From Eubacterium sp. UBA3782 (GTDB taxonomy: Bacteria; Bacillota; Clostridia; Lachnospirales; Lachnospiraceae): a stretch of 30,640 bases of DNA. Location: the NCBI GenBank assembly GCA_002368795.1, contig DFFG01000061.1:1-30640 (forward strand), given 5' to 3'. The number at the start of each line of letters is the position of its first letter. Position 1 is the stretch's first letter. Under the pieces are notes generated by a model. The model was not told the DNA's origin. It ran no database searches and saw only the letters and a list, made by a program, of their open reading frames with translations. The position numbers and the translations under genes were made by a program. Below, piece by piece: positions 1 through 6,571 of this stretch.

Positions 1-2
1 TT

Positions 3-176
3 GACAACTTCCTGCTTTTAAAATTTCAGTTCTTCCAGCATTTTTATCCGGAAGCGGAACATGTGATGGAGGGAAGGACATATGGTTTTAACATCAAAAG
101 TCAGCTGCTGAAGCTATTTGTTATATTCCCGGCGGCATCTGCGCTTGCGGCCTGGATCTGTGCATCTTTCGTATAA
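3..176 (+). CDS. C-terminal end of an unrecognised membrane protein (partial)
   Basis: The frame is open from the left window edge and ends at a TAA at 174-176, leaving 57 residues of a gene that begins outside the window. The last 20 or so residues (LLKLFVIFPAASALAAWICA) are strongly hydrophobic and look like a terminal membrane helix. The preceding part is soluble and aromatic-rich. It lies 37 bases before the methyltransferase start on the same strand, so the two could be co-transcribed. I do not recognise the family, and 57 residues are too few to assign one. Confidence 0.5.
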   Translation, partial: DNFLLLKFQFFQHFYPEAEHVMEGRTYGFNIKSQLLKLFVIFPAASALAAWICASFV

Positions 177-213
177 GCGGATATCGCTGTACGGACCACA
201 GAAGGAGGTAATT

Positions 214-837
214 ATGGGACTGTTTAAAAATTATGTAAGCCAGACACGGAAGCCGGAAGGCATCTTGGGGAAAATGATGCTGCAGGGCATGAATTCCGGG
301 CATGCAAAAATGGCAGACTGGGGACTTGGTCATCTGCAGAGTATCGATCCTGAGAACATCGTCGATCTTGGCTGCGGCGGAGGCCGGAATGCAGGAGAAC
401 TGTTGCGGAAGTATCCGAAAGCACGGGTAACAGCGATCGACTATTCCGAGCTTTCTGTGGAGAAGGCAAAGGAATACAATCAGGCGATGATCACTGCCGG
501 AAGGTGCTGTGTGCAGCAGGGAGACGTATCCTCTCTTACACTGCCGGAGGAAAGCTATGATCTGGCAACCGCATTCGAGACGATCTATTTCTGGCCAGGC
601 CTTACCCAGTGTTTTTCTCAGGTGGCAAAGGTCCTGAAGCCAGGCGGATATTTTATGATCTGCAATGAATCCGACGGGACGGATGCGACCAGCCTGAAGT
701 TCGAGAAGATCATCGACGGAATGAAGAATTATACGGTAGAAGACATTACGGCAGCATTAAAAGAGGCCGGCTTTTCAAAGGTAAAGACGGACCATCATAA
801 AAAGAAGCCGTGGATCACCGTCCTTGCGAAAAAATAA
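214..837 (+). CDS. class I SAM-dependent methyltransferase
   Basis: A 207-aa cytosolic methyltransferase. Motif I of the SAM-binding Rossmann fold is clear (VDLGCGGGRN, about residues 50-59), followed by an acidic strand end (VTAIDYSELSVEKA) that would bind the ribose. A post-I region (GDVSSLTLPEESYDLATAFE) and the common KVLKPGGYF motif follow. These place it in the Methyltransf_11/25 group. The substrate cannot be read from sequence. The start at 214 is chosen because GGAGG ends a few bases upstream (203-208); the frame extends farther left to 118 but that extension overlaps the previous gene and has no ribosome site. The next gene on the right is convergent. Confidence 0.88.
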   Translation: MGLFKNYVSQTRKPEGILGKMMLQGMNSGHAKMADWGLGHLQSIDPENIVDLGCGGGRNAGELLRKYPKARVTAIDYSELSVEKAKEYNQAMITAGRCCVQQGDVSSLTLPEESYDLATAFETIYFWPGLTQCFSQVAKVLKPGGYFMICNESDGTDATSLKFEKIIDGMKNYTVEDITAALKEAGFSKVKTDHHKKKPWITVLAKK

Positions 838-872
838 GTTTCACAATGCAAATAACAGACGGGTATCTGGTG

Positions 873-986
873 TCAGCCTTTTTCGAAAAATATCTGCTTT
901 AACGGATCAGGCATGGAAGAAAACATCATCTGCACGATCGTCTCCGCTGATGGCATGTTATCTTGCAGCACCCATTCTTTGGTCAT
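873..986 (-). CDS. possible 37-aa small protein downstream of the symporter gene
   Basis: A short minus-strand frame starts with ATG at 986 and ends with TGA at 873-875. An AGAGGGG ribosome site lies 8 bases before the start. It follows the AGCS symporter stop by only 18 bases, as expected for the last gene of an operon. The peptide begins MTKEWVLQDNMPSAETIVQ and is amphipathic, Met- and Phe-rich in the second half, with no obvious membrane helix or signal. It fills most of the 167-base gap between two convergent genes. I recognise no family. The support is the ribosome site and position only, so it may be chance. Confidence 0.4.
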   Translation of the reverse strand: MTKEWVLQDNMPSAETIVQMMFSSMPDPLKQIFFEKG

Positions 987-1004
987 GCCGACAGCCCCTC
1001 TTTT

Positions 1005-2396
1005 TTATTTCCACACTTCTGTGTCATTGATCCTGATATTCTGTTCATGGAACACGGGATCCAGGCCTTTTGCCTTTTGTTCTTCATAATCGCGTAATGC
1101 CGCGAGTGCGATCCGCGAGAGCAGCACGATGGCGATGATGTTGACGATCGCCTCAAGACCCATCGTGATATCGGCCAGGCTCCACGCCACGTCGATGCTT
1201 GTCTGTGCGCCGATGAAGACCATCAGCGCTGCCGCGACCCGGAACACCGCCATAACAACCGGGCTTTTGGTAATAAAACGGATGTTGGATTCTGCGTAGT
1301 AATAATTTCCGATGATGGATGTAAATGCGAACATGCACACTGCCAGCGAGATGATGTGGATCGAGAACGATCCTAACTGCTTCGCAACGGACTGCTGGAT
1401 CAGCGGAATGCCGGACAGCGCAGCGTCTTCCTTATATACGCCGGTCAGCAGCAGGATAAATACGGTGGTCGAGCAGATCAGCAGCGTATCGATGTAGACC
1501 GAGATGGTCTGGGCCAGGCCCTGCTTTACCGGATGCGACACCTCCGCCGATGCAGATGCGTTTGGCGCGGAACCCATGCCGGCCTCGTTTGAAAAGAGAC
1601 CGCGCTTGATACCGTAGACCATGCAGGAACCGGTAAATCCGCCAAAGATCGCCTTAAAATCAAAGGCTGACTGGAAGATCGAGACCAGCATTGCCGGAAT
1701 CTCGGTGACATTTAAAATGATAATCAGAAGACCCAGTACGATATAGAGTCCGGCCATGACCGGAACCATCACCGACGAGACCCAGCTGATCTTTTCCGTT
1801 CCGCCGAAAAAGAGGATCAATGCGACTACAAACAGGATGATGCCGACGATCAGCGGCACGAAGCTGTGCTCGAAATCGGGCACATAATACTCGAAAGCTG
1901 AGACGATGTTGTAGGCCTGCAGCCCGTTAAAGCCAAACGCAAATGTTGCGACCAGAGAGATCGCAAACACGATGCCCAGCGGGCGTGAATGCAGCGCCGT
2001 CTCGATATAGTAAGCCGGGCCGCCTTTAAACGAATCACCGTCTTTGCGCTTGTAGATCTGGGCAAGTGTACTCTCCACAAAGGCGGAGGCGGCGCCAAGG
2101 ACAGCCATCAGCCACATCCAGAACGCTGCGCCGGGACCGCCCAGGACGATCGCGGTCGCGACGCCGGCCATATTGCCGGTGCCGACACGTGATGCCGTTG
2201 CGATCATCAGCGCCTGGAAGGATGACACGCCTTCTTCGGTCTGCTTTTTCTCAAGCATGCAAACCAGCGATTCCTTAAACAGGCGGATCTGGACAAAACG
2301 GGAGTTCACCGTAAAATAAATTCCGGCTCCGGCCAGCAGGTAGATCAGGCACCAGGTGTAAAGAATGTCATCGATACGTGATAAAAATTCGGTCAT
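1005..2396 (-). CDS. AGCS-family sodium:alanine/glycine symporter
   Basis: A 463-aa integral membrane protein of the alanine-or-glycine:cation symporter family, which imports small neutral amino acids with Na+. Family signatures are present: TGNMAGVATAI near residue 74, GGPGAAFWMW, FKGGPAYYIE, and the conserved GLFSNEAGMGSAPNASA in the middle of the protein. About ten or eleven hydrophobic helices are visible. Length is typical (440-490 aa). The start at 2396 has AAAGGAG just upstream. A TTGACC/TATTTT promoter lies at 2478-2505 on the same strand. A possible 37-aa gene follows 18 bases after its stop. Substrate choice between alanine, glycine and others is not determined. Confidence 0.95.
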   Translation of the reverse strand: MTEFLSRIDDILYTWCLIYLLAGAGIYFTVNSRFVQIRLFKESLVCMLEKKQTEEGVSSFQALMIATASRVGTGNMAGVATAIVLGGPGAAFWMWLMAVLGAASAFVESTLAQIYKRKDGDSFKGGPAYYIETALHSRPLGIVFAISLVATFAFGFNGLQAYNIVSAFEYYVPDFEHSFVPLIVGIILFVVALILFFGGTEKISWVSSVMVPVMAGLYIVLGLLIIILNVTEIPAMLVSIFQSAFDFKAIFGGFTGSCMVYGIKRGLFSNEAGMGSAPNASASAEVSHPVKQGLAQTISVYIDTLLICSTTVFILLLTGVYKEDAALSGIPLIQQSVAKQLGSFSIHIISLAVCMFAFTSIIGNYYYAESNIRFITKSPVVMAVFRVAAALMVFIGAQTSIDVAWSLADITMGLEAIVNIIAIVLLSRIALAALRDYEEQKAKGLDPVFHEQNIRINDTEVWK

Positions 2397-2477
2397 GGCT
2401 AAACTCCTTTGATTGGAAAGGGGAAGGTGACCTGTCCCTTAAGGCTCTTTTCACAGATTATTTCTGATAAAGAGAAA

Positions 2478-2505
2478 AAAATACTTCTCTTATGCTATCG
2501 GTCAA
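2478..2505 (-). promoter_or_regulatory. predicted sigma-A promoter for the AGCS symporter
   Basis: On the minus strand a TTGACC -35 box (2505 to 2500) is followed after 16 bases by TATTTT (2483 to 2478). It lies about 85 bases before the symporter start. The stretch 2397-2629 is AT-rich and otherwise holds no convincing gene; no glycine-riboswitch-like core was seen in the leader. Confidence 0.5.
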
Positions 2506-2629
2506 ATAGTAAAAAATCAAGGGCCGACACGAATTTTTACAAAATTATCGGTGGAAAAACGAAAAAATTCCTTACCCGGGGAGAACTTGACAAAAAGAAA
2601 AATCCCATAGGAAAAATAGTTCAGGAGTA

Positions 2630-2660
2630 TTGACCCTTACGCTGCGTCATAGTTTATAGT
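2630..2660 (+). promoter_or_regulatory. MerR-type promoter with 19-bp spacer upstream of the TipAL-like gene
   Basis: TTGACC (2630-2635) and TATAGT (2655-2660) are separated by 19 bases instead of the usual 17. The spacer carries an imperfect dyad (TGACCC at 2631-2636 against GCGTCA at 2644-2649). A long spacer with a centred dyad is the hallmark of promoters untwisted and activated by MerR-family proteins. It sits 53 bases before the MerR-family gene, which implies autoregulation. Confidence 0.75.
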
Positions 2661-2712
2661 AAGCTTACCGAAGGCAAGTGTTCTGTGATGACAGGAAGCG
2701 AGGGAGCGCTCT

Positions 2713-3438
2713 ATGATGACAGTAAACGAGGTAAGCAAACTGACAGGCGTGAGTATACGCACCCTGCAGTACTATGACAAAATCGGACTGCTCCATCCGG
2801 CAAAATATACGGAGGCAGGCTACCGGCTGTATGACGATGCAGCGCTGGAGACCCTGCAGCAGATCCTTCTCTTCCGGGAACTGGAATTTCCTCTAAAGGA
2901 TATCAAAGAAATCATAAACAGTCCGGATTATGACAGGAGCAAAGCGCTGGGGCAGCAGATCGAGCTTCTCAAACTGAAAAAAGAACACATTGAAAATCTG
3001 ATCGACCTTGCTCTCGGAATCAAGGCAGTGGGGGTGAAACAATTGACATTTGACGCATTTGATACCAGAAAGATCGACGAGTATGCCGCCAAGGCAAGAG
3101 CCTCCTGGGGTACGACGCCGGCGTATAAGGAATATGAAGAGAAATCCAAAGGCTGGACAAAAGAAGACAGCCGGAAGATCCACCAGGGAATGCTTGATAT
3201 CTTTGCACAGTTTGGGCAGATCCGGGAGACAGACCCGGCATCAGAAGAAGCCCAGGCGATGGTAAAGAAGCTGCAGGATTATATTACAGAGCATATGTAT
3301 ACCTGCACAAAGCAGATCCTGAGCGGCCTCGGGAAAATGTATGGCGGCGGCGGAGATTTCACGACAAGCATCGACAGCTATGGCGGGGAAGGCACAGCGG
3401 TATTTGCCGCGCAGGCGATCGAGATCTACTGCAGATAA
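2713..3438 (+). CDS. MerR-family regulator with TipAS/AlbA-type ligand-binding domain
   Basis: A 241-aa transcription activator. Residues 1-70 form the MerR winged helix (VNEVSKLTGVSIRTLQYYDKIGLL, then EAGYRLYDDAAL). A dimerisation coiled coil follows at about 75-115 (LGQQIELLKLKKEHIENLID). The remainder (about 125-241) matches TipAS-type domains, with SKGWTKEDSRKIH, a late HMYTCTKQILSGLGKMY stretch and a final aromatic region. In TipAL and AlbA this domain binds thiopeptides or other peptide antibiotics and turns on the regulon. The start at 2713 has AGGGAG 6 bases upstream; a second ATG follows immediately. The 19-bp-spacer promoter directly upstream suggests it activates its own gene. No resistance gene is adjacent, so targets elsewhere are likely. 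Confidence 0.9.
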   Translation: MMTVNEVSKLTGVSIRTLQYYDKIGLLHPAKYTEAGYRLYDDAALETLQQILLFRELEFPLKDIKEIINSPDYDRSKALGQQIELLKLKKEHIENLIDLALGIKAVGVKQLTFDAFDTRKIDEYAAKARASWGTTPAYKEYEEKSKGWTKEDSRKIHQGMLDIFAQFGQIRETDPASEEAQAMVKKLQDYITEHMYTCTKQILSGLGKMYGGGGDFTTSIDSYGGEGTAVFAAQAIEIYCR

Positions 3439-3461
3439 GCATTCCGGCAGATGCTTTATCT
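3433..3461 (+). other. stem-loop at the end of the TipAL-like gene
   Basis: An inverted repeat (AGATAAGCAT at 3433-3442, ATGCTTTATCT at 3451-3461) overlaps the stop codon. No T tract follows, so it may protect a 3' end rather than terminate. I see no gene in the rest of 3462-3657. Confidence 0.3.
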
Positions 3462-3624
3462 AAAGTTGGAGAATAAGAGCATGTGATTGCGGAGAAGAAA
3501 GCAGGCTCTTGCGGAGGGCAGACCGGAAGCGAAAAAATTGATTTCCTGCGGCAACAGAATTATAATGGTCAGAGAGGAAAGAAGGCACAGAGCAATTTGA
3601 GCAATTGGCGATCCATCTGACCCA

Positions 3625-3649
3625 TATAATACGTATATCTGTCAAGGAG
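3625..3649 (+). promoter_or_regulatory. -10 box and ribosome site of luxS
   Basis: A perfect TATAAT at 3625-3630 and a strong AAGGAG at 3644-3649 precede the luxS ATG. No -35 with standard spacing is evident. If the -10 is used, the leader is only about 20 bases, leaving no room for a riboswitch. Confidence 0.4.
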
Positions 3650-3657
3650 AAAACAAA

Positions 3658-4182
3658 ATGGAACTGATTCAAAGCTTTTCGGTCGACCATACCCGTATCG
3701 TTCCCGGCATTTTCACGAGCCGGATCGATCGTCTTGGCGAATATGCCGTGACGACATATGACATAAGACTCAAAAGGCCAAACAAGGAGCCGGTCATTGA
3801 CGTTGCAGCCATGCATTCGCTGGAGCATATTATCGCAACGTACCTCCGCAACGATCCGGAATGGAAGGATGAAGTGGTCTACTGGGGACCCATGGGATGC
3901 CTTACCGGTTTTTACCTGATCCTCAAGGGAATGCGGGATCCGCAGGATCTCTACGAACTTCTGCTGGATGCCTTCCGCTCGGTGGAGGATGCACAGGAGG
4001 TGCCTGGTGCTGCTCCGGTGAATTGCGGCAATTACCTTATGCACAATCTGGAAATGGCAAAATGGTATGCCCGTGAATTTGCTTCCTATCTGGAAGAGAA
4101 TGCCGACAACGACAAGATCTTTGAGTATCCGAAGGCCGAACGCCTCGTCACCTTCGAGGGACAAAACTTCTATGATTCATGA
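3658..4182 (+). CDS. luxS: S-ribosylhomocysteine lyase (LuxS)
   Basis: A 174-aa homodimeric metalloenzyme that splits S-ribosylhomocysteine into homocysteine and 4,5-dihydroxy-2,3-pentanedione, the precursor of autoinducer-2, in the activated methyl cycle. The metal site is visible as HSLEH at residues 53-57 and Cys123 in VNCGNYLMHNLE. The catalytic cysteine is Cys81 in GPMGCLTGFYL. The usual second motif is GCRTGFYL, so Arg is replaced by Leu here. It is slightly longer than most LuxS proteins (about 157 aa), with an extended C-terminus. It stands alone, with no pfs or methionine genes nearby. A weak terminator overlaps its stop. Confidence 0.95.
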   Translation: MELIQSFSVDHTRIVPGIFTSRIDRLGEYAVTTYDIRLKRPNKEPVIDVAAMHSLEHIIATYLRNDPEWKDEVVYWGPMGCLTGFYLILKGMRDPQDLYELLLDAFRSVEDAQEVPGAAPVNCGNYLMHNLEMAKWYAREFASYLEENADNDKIFEYPKAERLVTFEGQNFYDS

Positions 4183-4203
4183 CCGTTTGACGGTCTGCTT
4201 TTG
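4181..4203 (+). terminator. short terminator-like hairpin after luxS
   Basis: GACCGT and ACGGTC form a six-base stem with a three-base loop starting inside the luxS stop codon. A T-containing run (TGCTTTT) follows. The stem is short, so termination may be partial. Confidence 0.45.
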
Positions 4204-4255
4204 GACAGCCGCCGGTGGAAAGGGATAACCTGTGGGCACCGTCCGATCGTGTGTA

Positions 4256-4284
4256 TTGCAGATTTGCAAAGTTAGATATATACT
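4256..4284 (+). promoter_or_regulatory. predicted sigma-A promoter in the luxS-hydrolase gap
   Basis: TTGCAG (4256-4261), a 17-base spacer and TATACT (4279-4284) make a good sigma-A promoter. It fires toward a strong terminator only about 40 bases downstream, and then toward the hydrolase gene at 4479. Confidence 0.55.
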
Positions 4285-4290
4285 AATGAC

Positions 4291-4369
4291 AGTTAGCCTG
4301 TATTAACTGCCATTCGTGTGCTTTTCACAGAGCAGGATTCGATGGATATCGGGCCTGCTCTTTTCTTTT
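4291..4369 (+). ncRNA. candidate small RNA or attenuated leader
   Basis: From the expected start near 4291 to the T tract at 4361-4369 lies a stretch of about 80 bases with no useful ORF. It begins with a hairpin spanning the transcription start (CAGTTA at about 4289-4294, TTAACTG a few bases on). It ends with a strong intrinsic terminator: AGAGCAGG at 4329-4336 pairs with CCTGCTCT at 4354-4361, followed by TTTCTTTT. Either this is a free small RNA or it is a leader whose terminator controls the downstream hydrolase. No known riboswitch core was recognised. Confidence 0.4.
4329..4369 (+). terminator. intrinsic terminator upstream of the hydrolase gene
   Basis: An eight-base perfect stem (AGAGCAGG / CCTGCTCT) is followed by TTTCTTTT. 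It is the strongest simple terminator in this part of the window and lies 110 bases before the next start codon. Confidence 0.7.
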
Positions 4370-4478
4370 GGCAGGCATAATGAATTGCTTTTGGGAAACG
4401 ATCACCTATGCATGGTATTGGAGCACAAGGCGGGTGGCAGGTGGATAAAAAGATCGGAAAGGGCGGTGTCAAATACAC

Positions 4479-5405
4479 ATGAAAGAAAAGCGGCAGTATT
4501 ATAATCCGGAGGAGCATGGATTTTACGGAGCGTTCTATGAATGCCCCTCCGCCTCGGACAAGGCAATGATCGTGATGCTGGGAGATGCCATTGATGACAG
4601 GATGGCGGTATCCGGTGTGAAATGGCTGCACCGGCAGGGATGCCATGTGATGGCAATGTCCCCGGACAAAAAAGATTACGGACATCACAATTATCCCCTG
4701 GAACGCTTCGGCAAAGCAATCGAAGTGCTTCAGAACAAGGGCTGCAGCCGGATCGGCATTGTCGGCGCCTCCACCACCGGCATGCTGGCCTTGCTTGCCG
4801 CATCCTATTATCCGCAGATCACGCTGACGATCGCGATCTCGCCGCCGGATTTTGTGATGGAGGGGTTCTATCAGGACGGAAAAGACGGGATGCGGGAACG
4901 ACCCGGCGACAATGAATCCTCCGTTTCCTGGGAGGGAAAGCCGCTGCCCTATCTGCCATATGCGTATCGGCATCCGGAATACTGGCTGAAAATCAAGGAA
5001 GCATCCAAAGCAGGAAAGGATATGGTGGCATCCCGCCCCATGTTTGATGAATCCGAACGGCGGCATCCGGTCCGGGAGGAGGAAAAGATCCGGGTCGAAA
5101 ACATCCAGGGAGAGGTTATCTGCATCGGAGCAGAGGATGATGTCCTCTGGGATACCTGCAGGTATATCCGGCGTATGGAGCAGCGGCTCGCAGAAAAACC
5201 GCACAGCTGCAGGTTCAGGGCATTCTTATATGAACACGGGACACACTTTGCTTTCCCAGAATCCATGCTGAAGATCATGCTTCCTGTGGGCGGCAGCCTG
5301 CTGGTCGGAGCTGCCTTCCGGGCGGGACGAAAGTACCCGAAGGAATGCCGGGAGACCCGCCGGGATATAGACCGGCAGCTGCAGCAGATATTTAGAGAAT
5401 GGTGA
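4479..5405 (+). CDS. alpha/beta hydrolase, BAAT/acyl-CoA thioester hydrolase-like
   Basis: A 308-aa protein resembling the C-terminal domain of bile-acid-CoA:amino-acid N-acyltransferases and acyl-CoA thioesterases. The nucleophile elbow is GASTTG (about residues 96-101), with Ser98 the probable nucleophile. ISPPDFVMEGF and the proline/tyrosine-rich LPYLPYAYRHPEYW are typical of these proteins. A late acid loop (GAEDDVLWD) and a final histidine in YEHGTHFAFPES complete the likely triad. It lacks the N-terminal domain of true BAAT enzymes, so it is probably a single-domain hydrolase of unknown substrate. No signal peptide is visible. The ribosome site before 4479 is weak. A long palindromic element follows its stop. 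Confidence 0.8.
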   Translation: MKEKRQYYNPEEHGFYGAFYECPSASDKAMIVMLGDAIDDRMAVSGVKWLHRQGCHVMAMSPDKKDYGHHNYPLERFGKAIEVLQNKGCSRIGIVGASTTGMLALLAASYYPQITLTIAISPPDFVMEGFYQDGKDGMRERPGDNESSVSWEGKPLPYLPYAYRHPEYWLKIKEASKAGKDMVASRPMFDESERRHPVREEEKIRVENIQGEVICIGAEDDVLWDTCRYIRRMEQRLAEKPHSCRFRAFLYEHGTHFAFPESMLKIMLPVGGSLLVGAAFRAGRKYPKECRETRRDIDRQLQQIFREW

Positions 5406-5423
5406 AGCTATAAATGATAAAGG

Positions 5424-5595
5424 GGTTGCCGCACCAACCAATAGCGTGCATAAATATTCTTTCGGGAAGCGCTCCCGCTCGGTCCTCGCGCAGCGGTACT
5501 TGGAGGAATCTATGAGTCATAGATTCCTCCAAGTACCGGGCGAGGTCTGTTCCCTACAGAATATTTGTGCACGCTTTTTGATTGGTGCGGCAGCC
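5424..5595. repeat. palindromic intergenic element, copy A (172 bp)
   Basis: The ends are inverted copies of each other for about 37 bases (5424-5460 against 5558-5595), starting GGTTGCCGCACCAA and reading to ATAAATATTCT. The centre is a perfect 22-bp inverted repeat around a single base (5494-5515 and 5517-5538). A further CCTCGC/GCGAGG pair lies between, so the whole element can fold as one long hairpin. The box CGGGAAGCGCTCCCG (5463-5477) is shared with copy B. It lies between two convergent genes and could terminate both. Short ORFs inside it follow from the repeat and are not taken as genes. Confidence 0.88.
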
Positions 5596-5701
5596 TTCTT
5601 TGCAAAGCGTTTGCGACTTTTTTCGCTGCAGGAGAAGCAGAAAAAGCCAGGACATGCGCTGTGTCCTGGCTTGTAACGATTGTTCCATCTAGCTGCTTTG
5701 T

Positions 5702-6475
5702 TTAGTCAAGGATTCTGCCGTCCCGGGAGATGGTCACCACCTGCCAGGGGATGAATTTTCCGCTGGCGTGGAGCGCGTTTTCGGCAGCTCTTTGCAGGCC
5801 GCCGCAGCAGGGTACTTCCATGCGGACGATGGTCACGCTCTTTATATCGTTGTCCCGGATGATCTCGGTCAGTTTGATGGTATAGTCGACAGCGTCCAGC
5901 TTGGGGCATCCGATAATGGTGACCTTGCCTTTCATAAAGTCCTCATGCATGTTGGCATAGGCATAGGCGGTGCAGTCTGCGGCGATTAGGAGCTTTGCGC
6001 CTTCAAAGTACGGGGCCTTTGTGGGCAGAAGCTTGATCTGGCAGGGCCACTGAGCCAGACGGGATGCGGGCATTTCGAAGGTTCCGGGCTGTACAGTGCG
6101 GGGGCTTTCCGTTCTTTCAAACTGCATCATTGCGGATCCGGGGCAGCCGCCCGGGCGATGTTCATGATCCATGCGGAGGGTTCTCCTTTCATTTGGTTCT
6201 GTGTTGGTCTGTCGGGCGTCTTTGTCTGTCTGCCGGGCTGCTGCCTGAGCTTTCTTTACGGCCGCCTCGTCGTAGGCCGGAGCTTCTCTTTCTTCGAAAG
6301 TGATGGCGCCTGTCGGACAGTTTGGCAGACAGTCTCCGAAACCGTCACAGAAATTTTCCCGGACCAGCTTTGCTTTTCCGTCGATGATGTCGATCGCGCC
6401 TTCGTGACAGGCCTCGGCACACAGGCCGCAGCCATTGCATTTTTCTTCGTCTATATGAATGATCTTCCGCAGCAT
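5702..6475 (-). CDS. dicluster ferredoxin-type 4Fe-4S protein with conserved C-terminal domain
   Basis: A 257-aa protein. The N-terminus has a 2[4Fe-4S]-like domain: Cys13, 16, 19 and 23 in CNGCGLCAEACHEG, then Cys43, 49 and 53 in FCDGFGDCLPNCPTGAI. The second motif lacks the usual middle cysteine. A charged, Gln/Thr-rich linker (about 75-110) leads to a C-terminal domain with further conserved cysteines (AADCTAYAY, IIGCPKLDA, PCCGGL) that may bind another metal centre. Such proteins occur in clostridia next to Crp/Fnr regulators and hybrid-cluster proteins, which suggests a redox or nitrosative-stress role; this is inference. The start at 6475 is set by AAGGAGG 8 bases upstream. The reading frame runs much farther left, but only antisense to the regulator. 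Confidence 0.85.
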   Translation of the reverse strand: MLRKIIHIDEEKCNGCGLCAEACHEGAIDIIDGKAKLVRENFCDGFGDCLPNCPTGAITFEEREAPAYDEAAVKKAQAAARQTDKDARQTNTEPNERRTLRMDHEHRPGGCPGSAMMQFERTESPRTVQPGTFEMPASRLAQWPCQIKLLPTKAPYFEGAKLLIAADCTAYAYANMHEDFMKGKVTIIGCPKLDAVDYTIKLTEIIRDNDIKSVTIVRMEVPCCGGLQRAAENALHASGKFIPWQVVTISRDGRILD

Positions 6476-6504
6476 TTTTCCTGCCTCCTTGTCTTTCTGC
6501 TCCC

Positions 6505-6547
6505 AGTATAGTATGATGACAAGGATGTGTATGTGGTTATAACCACA
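6505..6547 (-). promoter_or_regulatory. Crp/Fnr-type operator and ferredoxin promoter
   Basis: TGTGGTTATAACCACA (6532-6547) is a perfect 16-base palindrome in the gap between the divergent ferredoxin and Crp/Fnr genes. On the minus strand a TATACT -10 box occupies 6510 to 6505, giving a start near 6498 and no good -35. The palindrome centre (6539.5) would then lie about 41.5 bases upstream, the classic class II activator position for Crp/Fnr proteins. Confidence 0.65.
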
Positions 6548-6571
6548 AACGAAAAAATCTGTGAGGGTCGT

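Noticed and set aside
2397..2480. Glycine riboswitch before the AGCS symporter
   Set aside because: The leader is short and no conserved glycine-riboswitch core or tandem aptamer could be recognised.
2409..2633. 74-codon plus-strand ORF between the symporter and TipAL-like genes
   Set aside because: It is AT-rich with Lys/Asn runs, lacks a ribosome site and overlaps the predicted symporter promoter.
3460..4164. Minus-strand 234-codon ORF opposite luxS
   Set aside because: It is antisense to an unambiguous luxS and has no recognisable motif.
5446..5676. Short ORFs with similar HKYSFGKRSRSVL-type peptides inside copies A, B and C
   Set aside because: The peptide similarity follows from conserved DNA in the palindromic elements. 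The frames have different ends and no ribosome sites.
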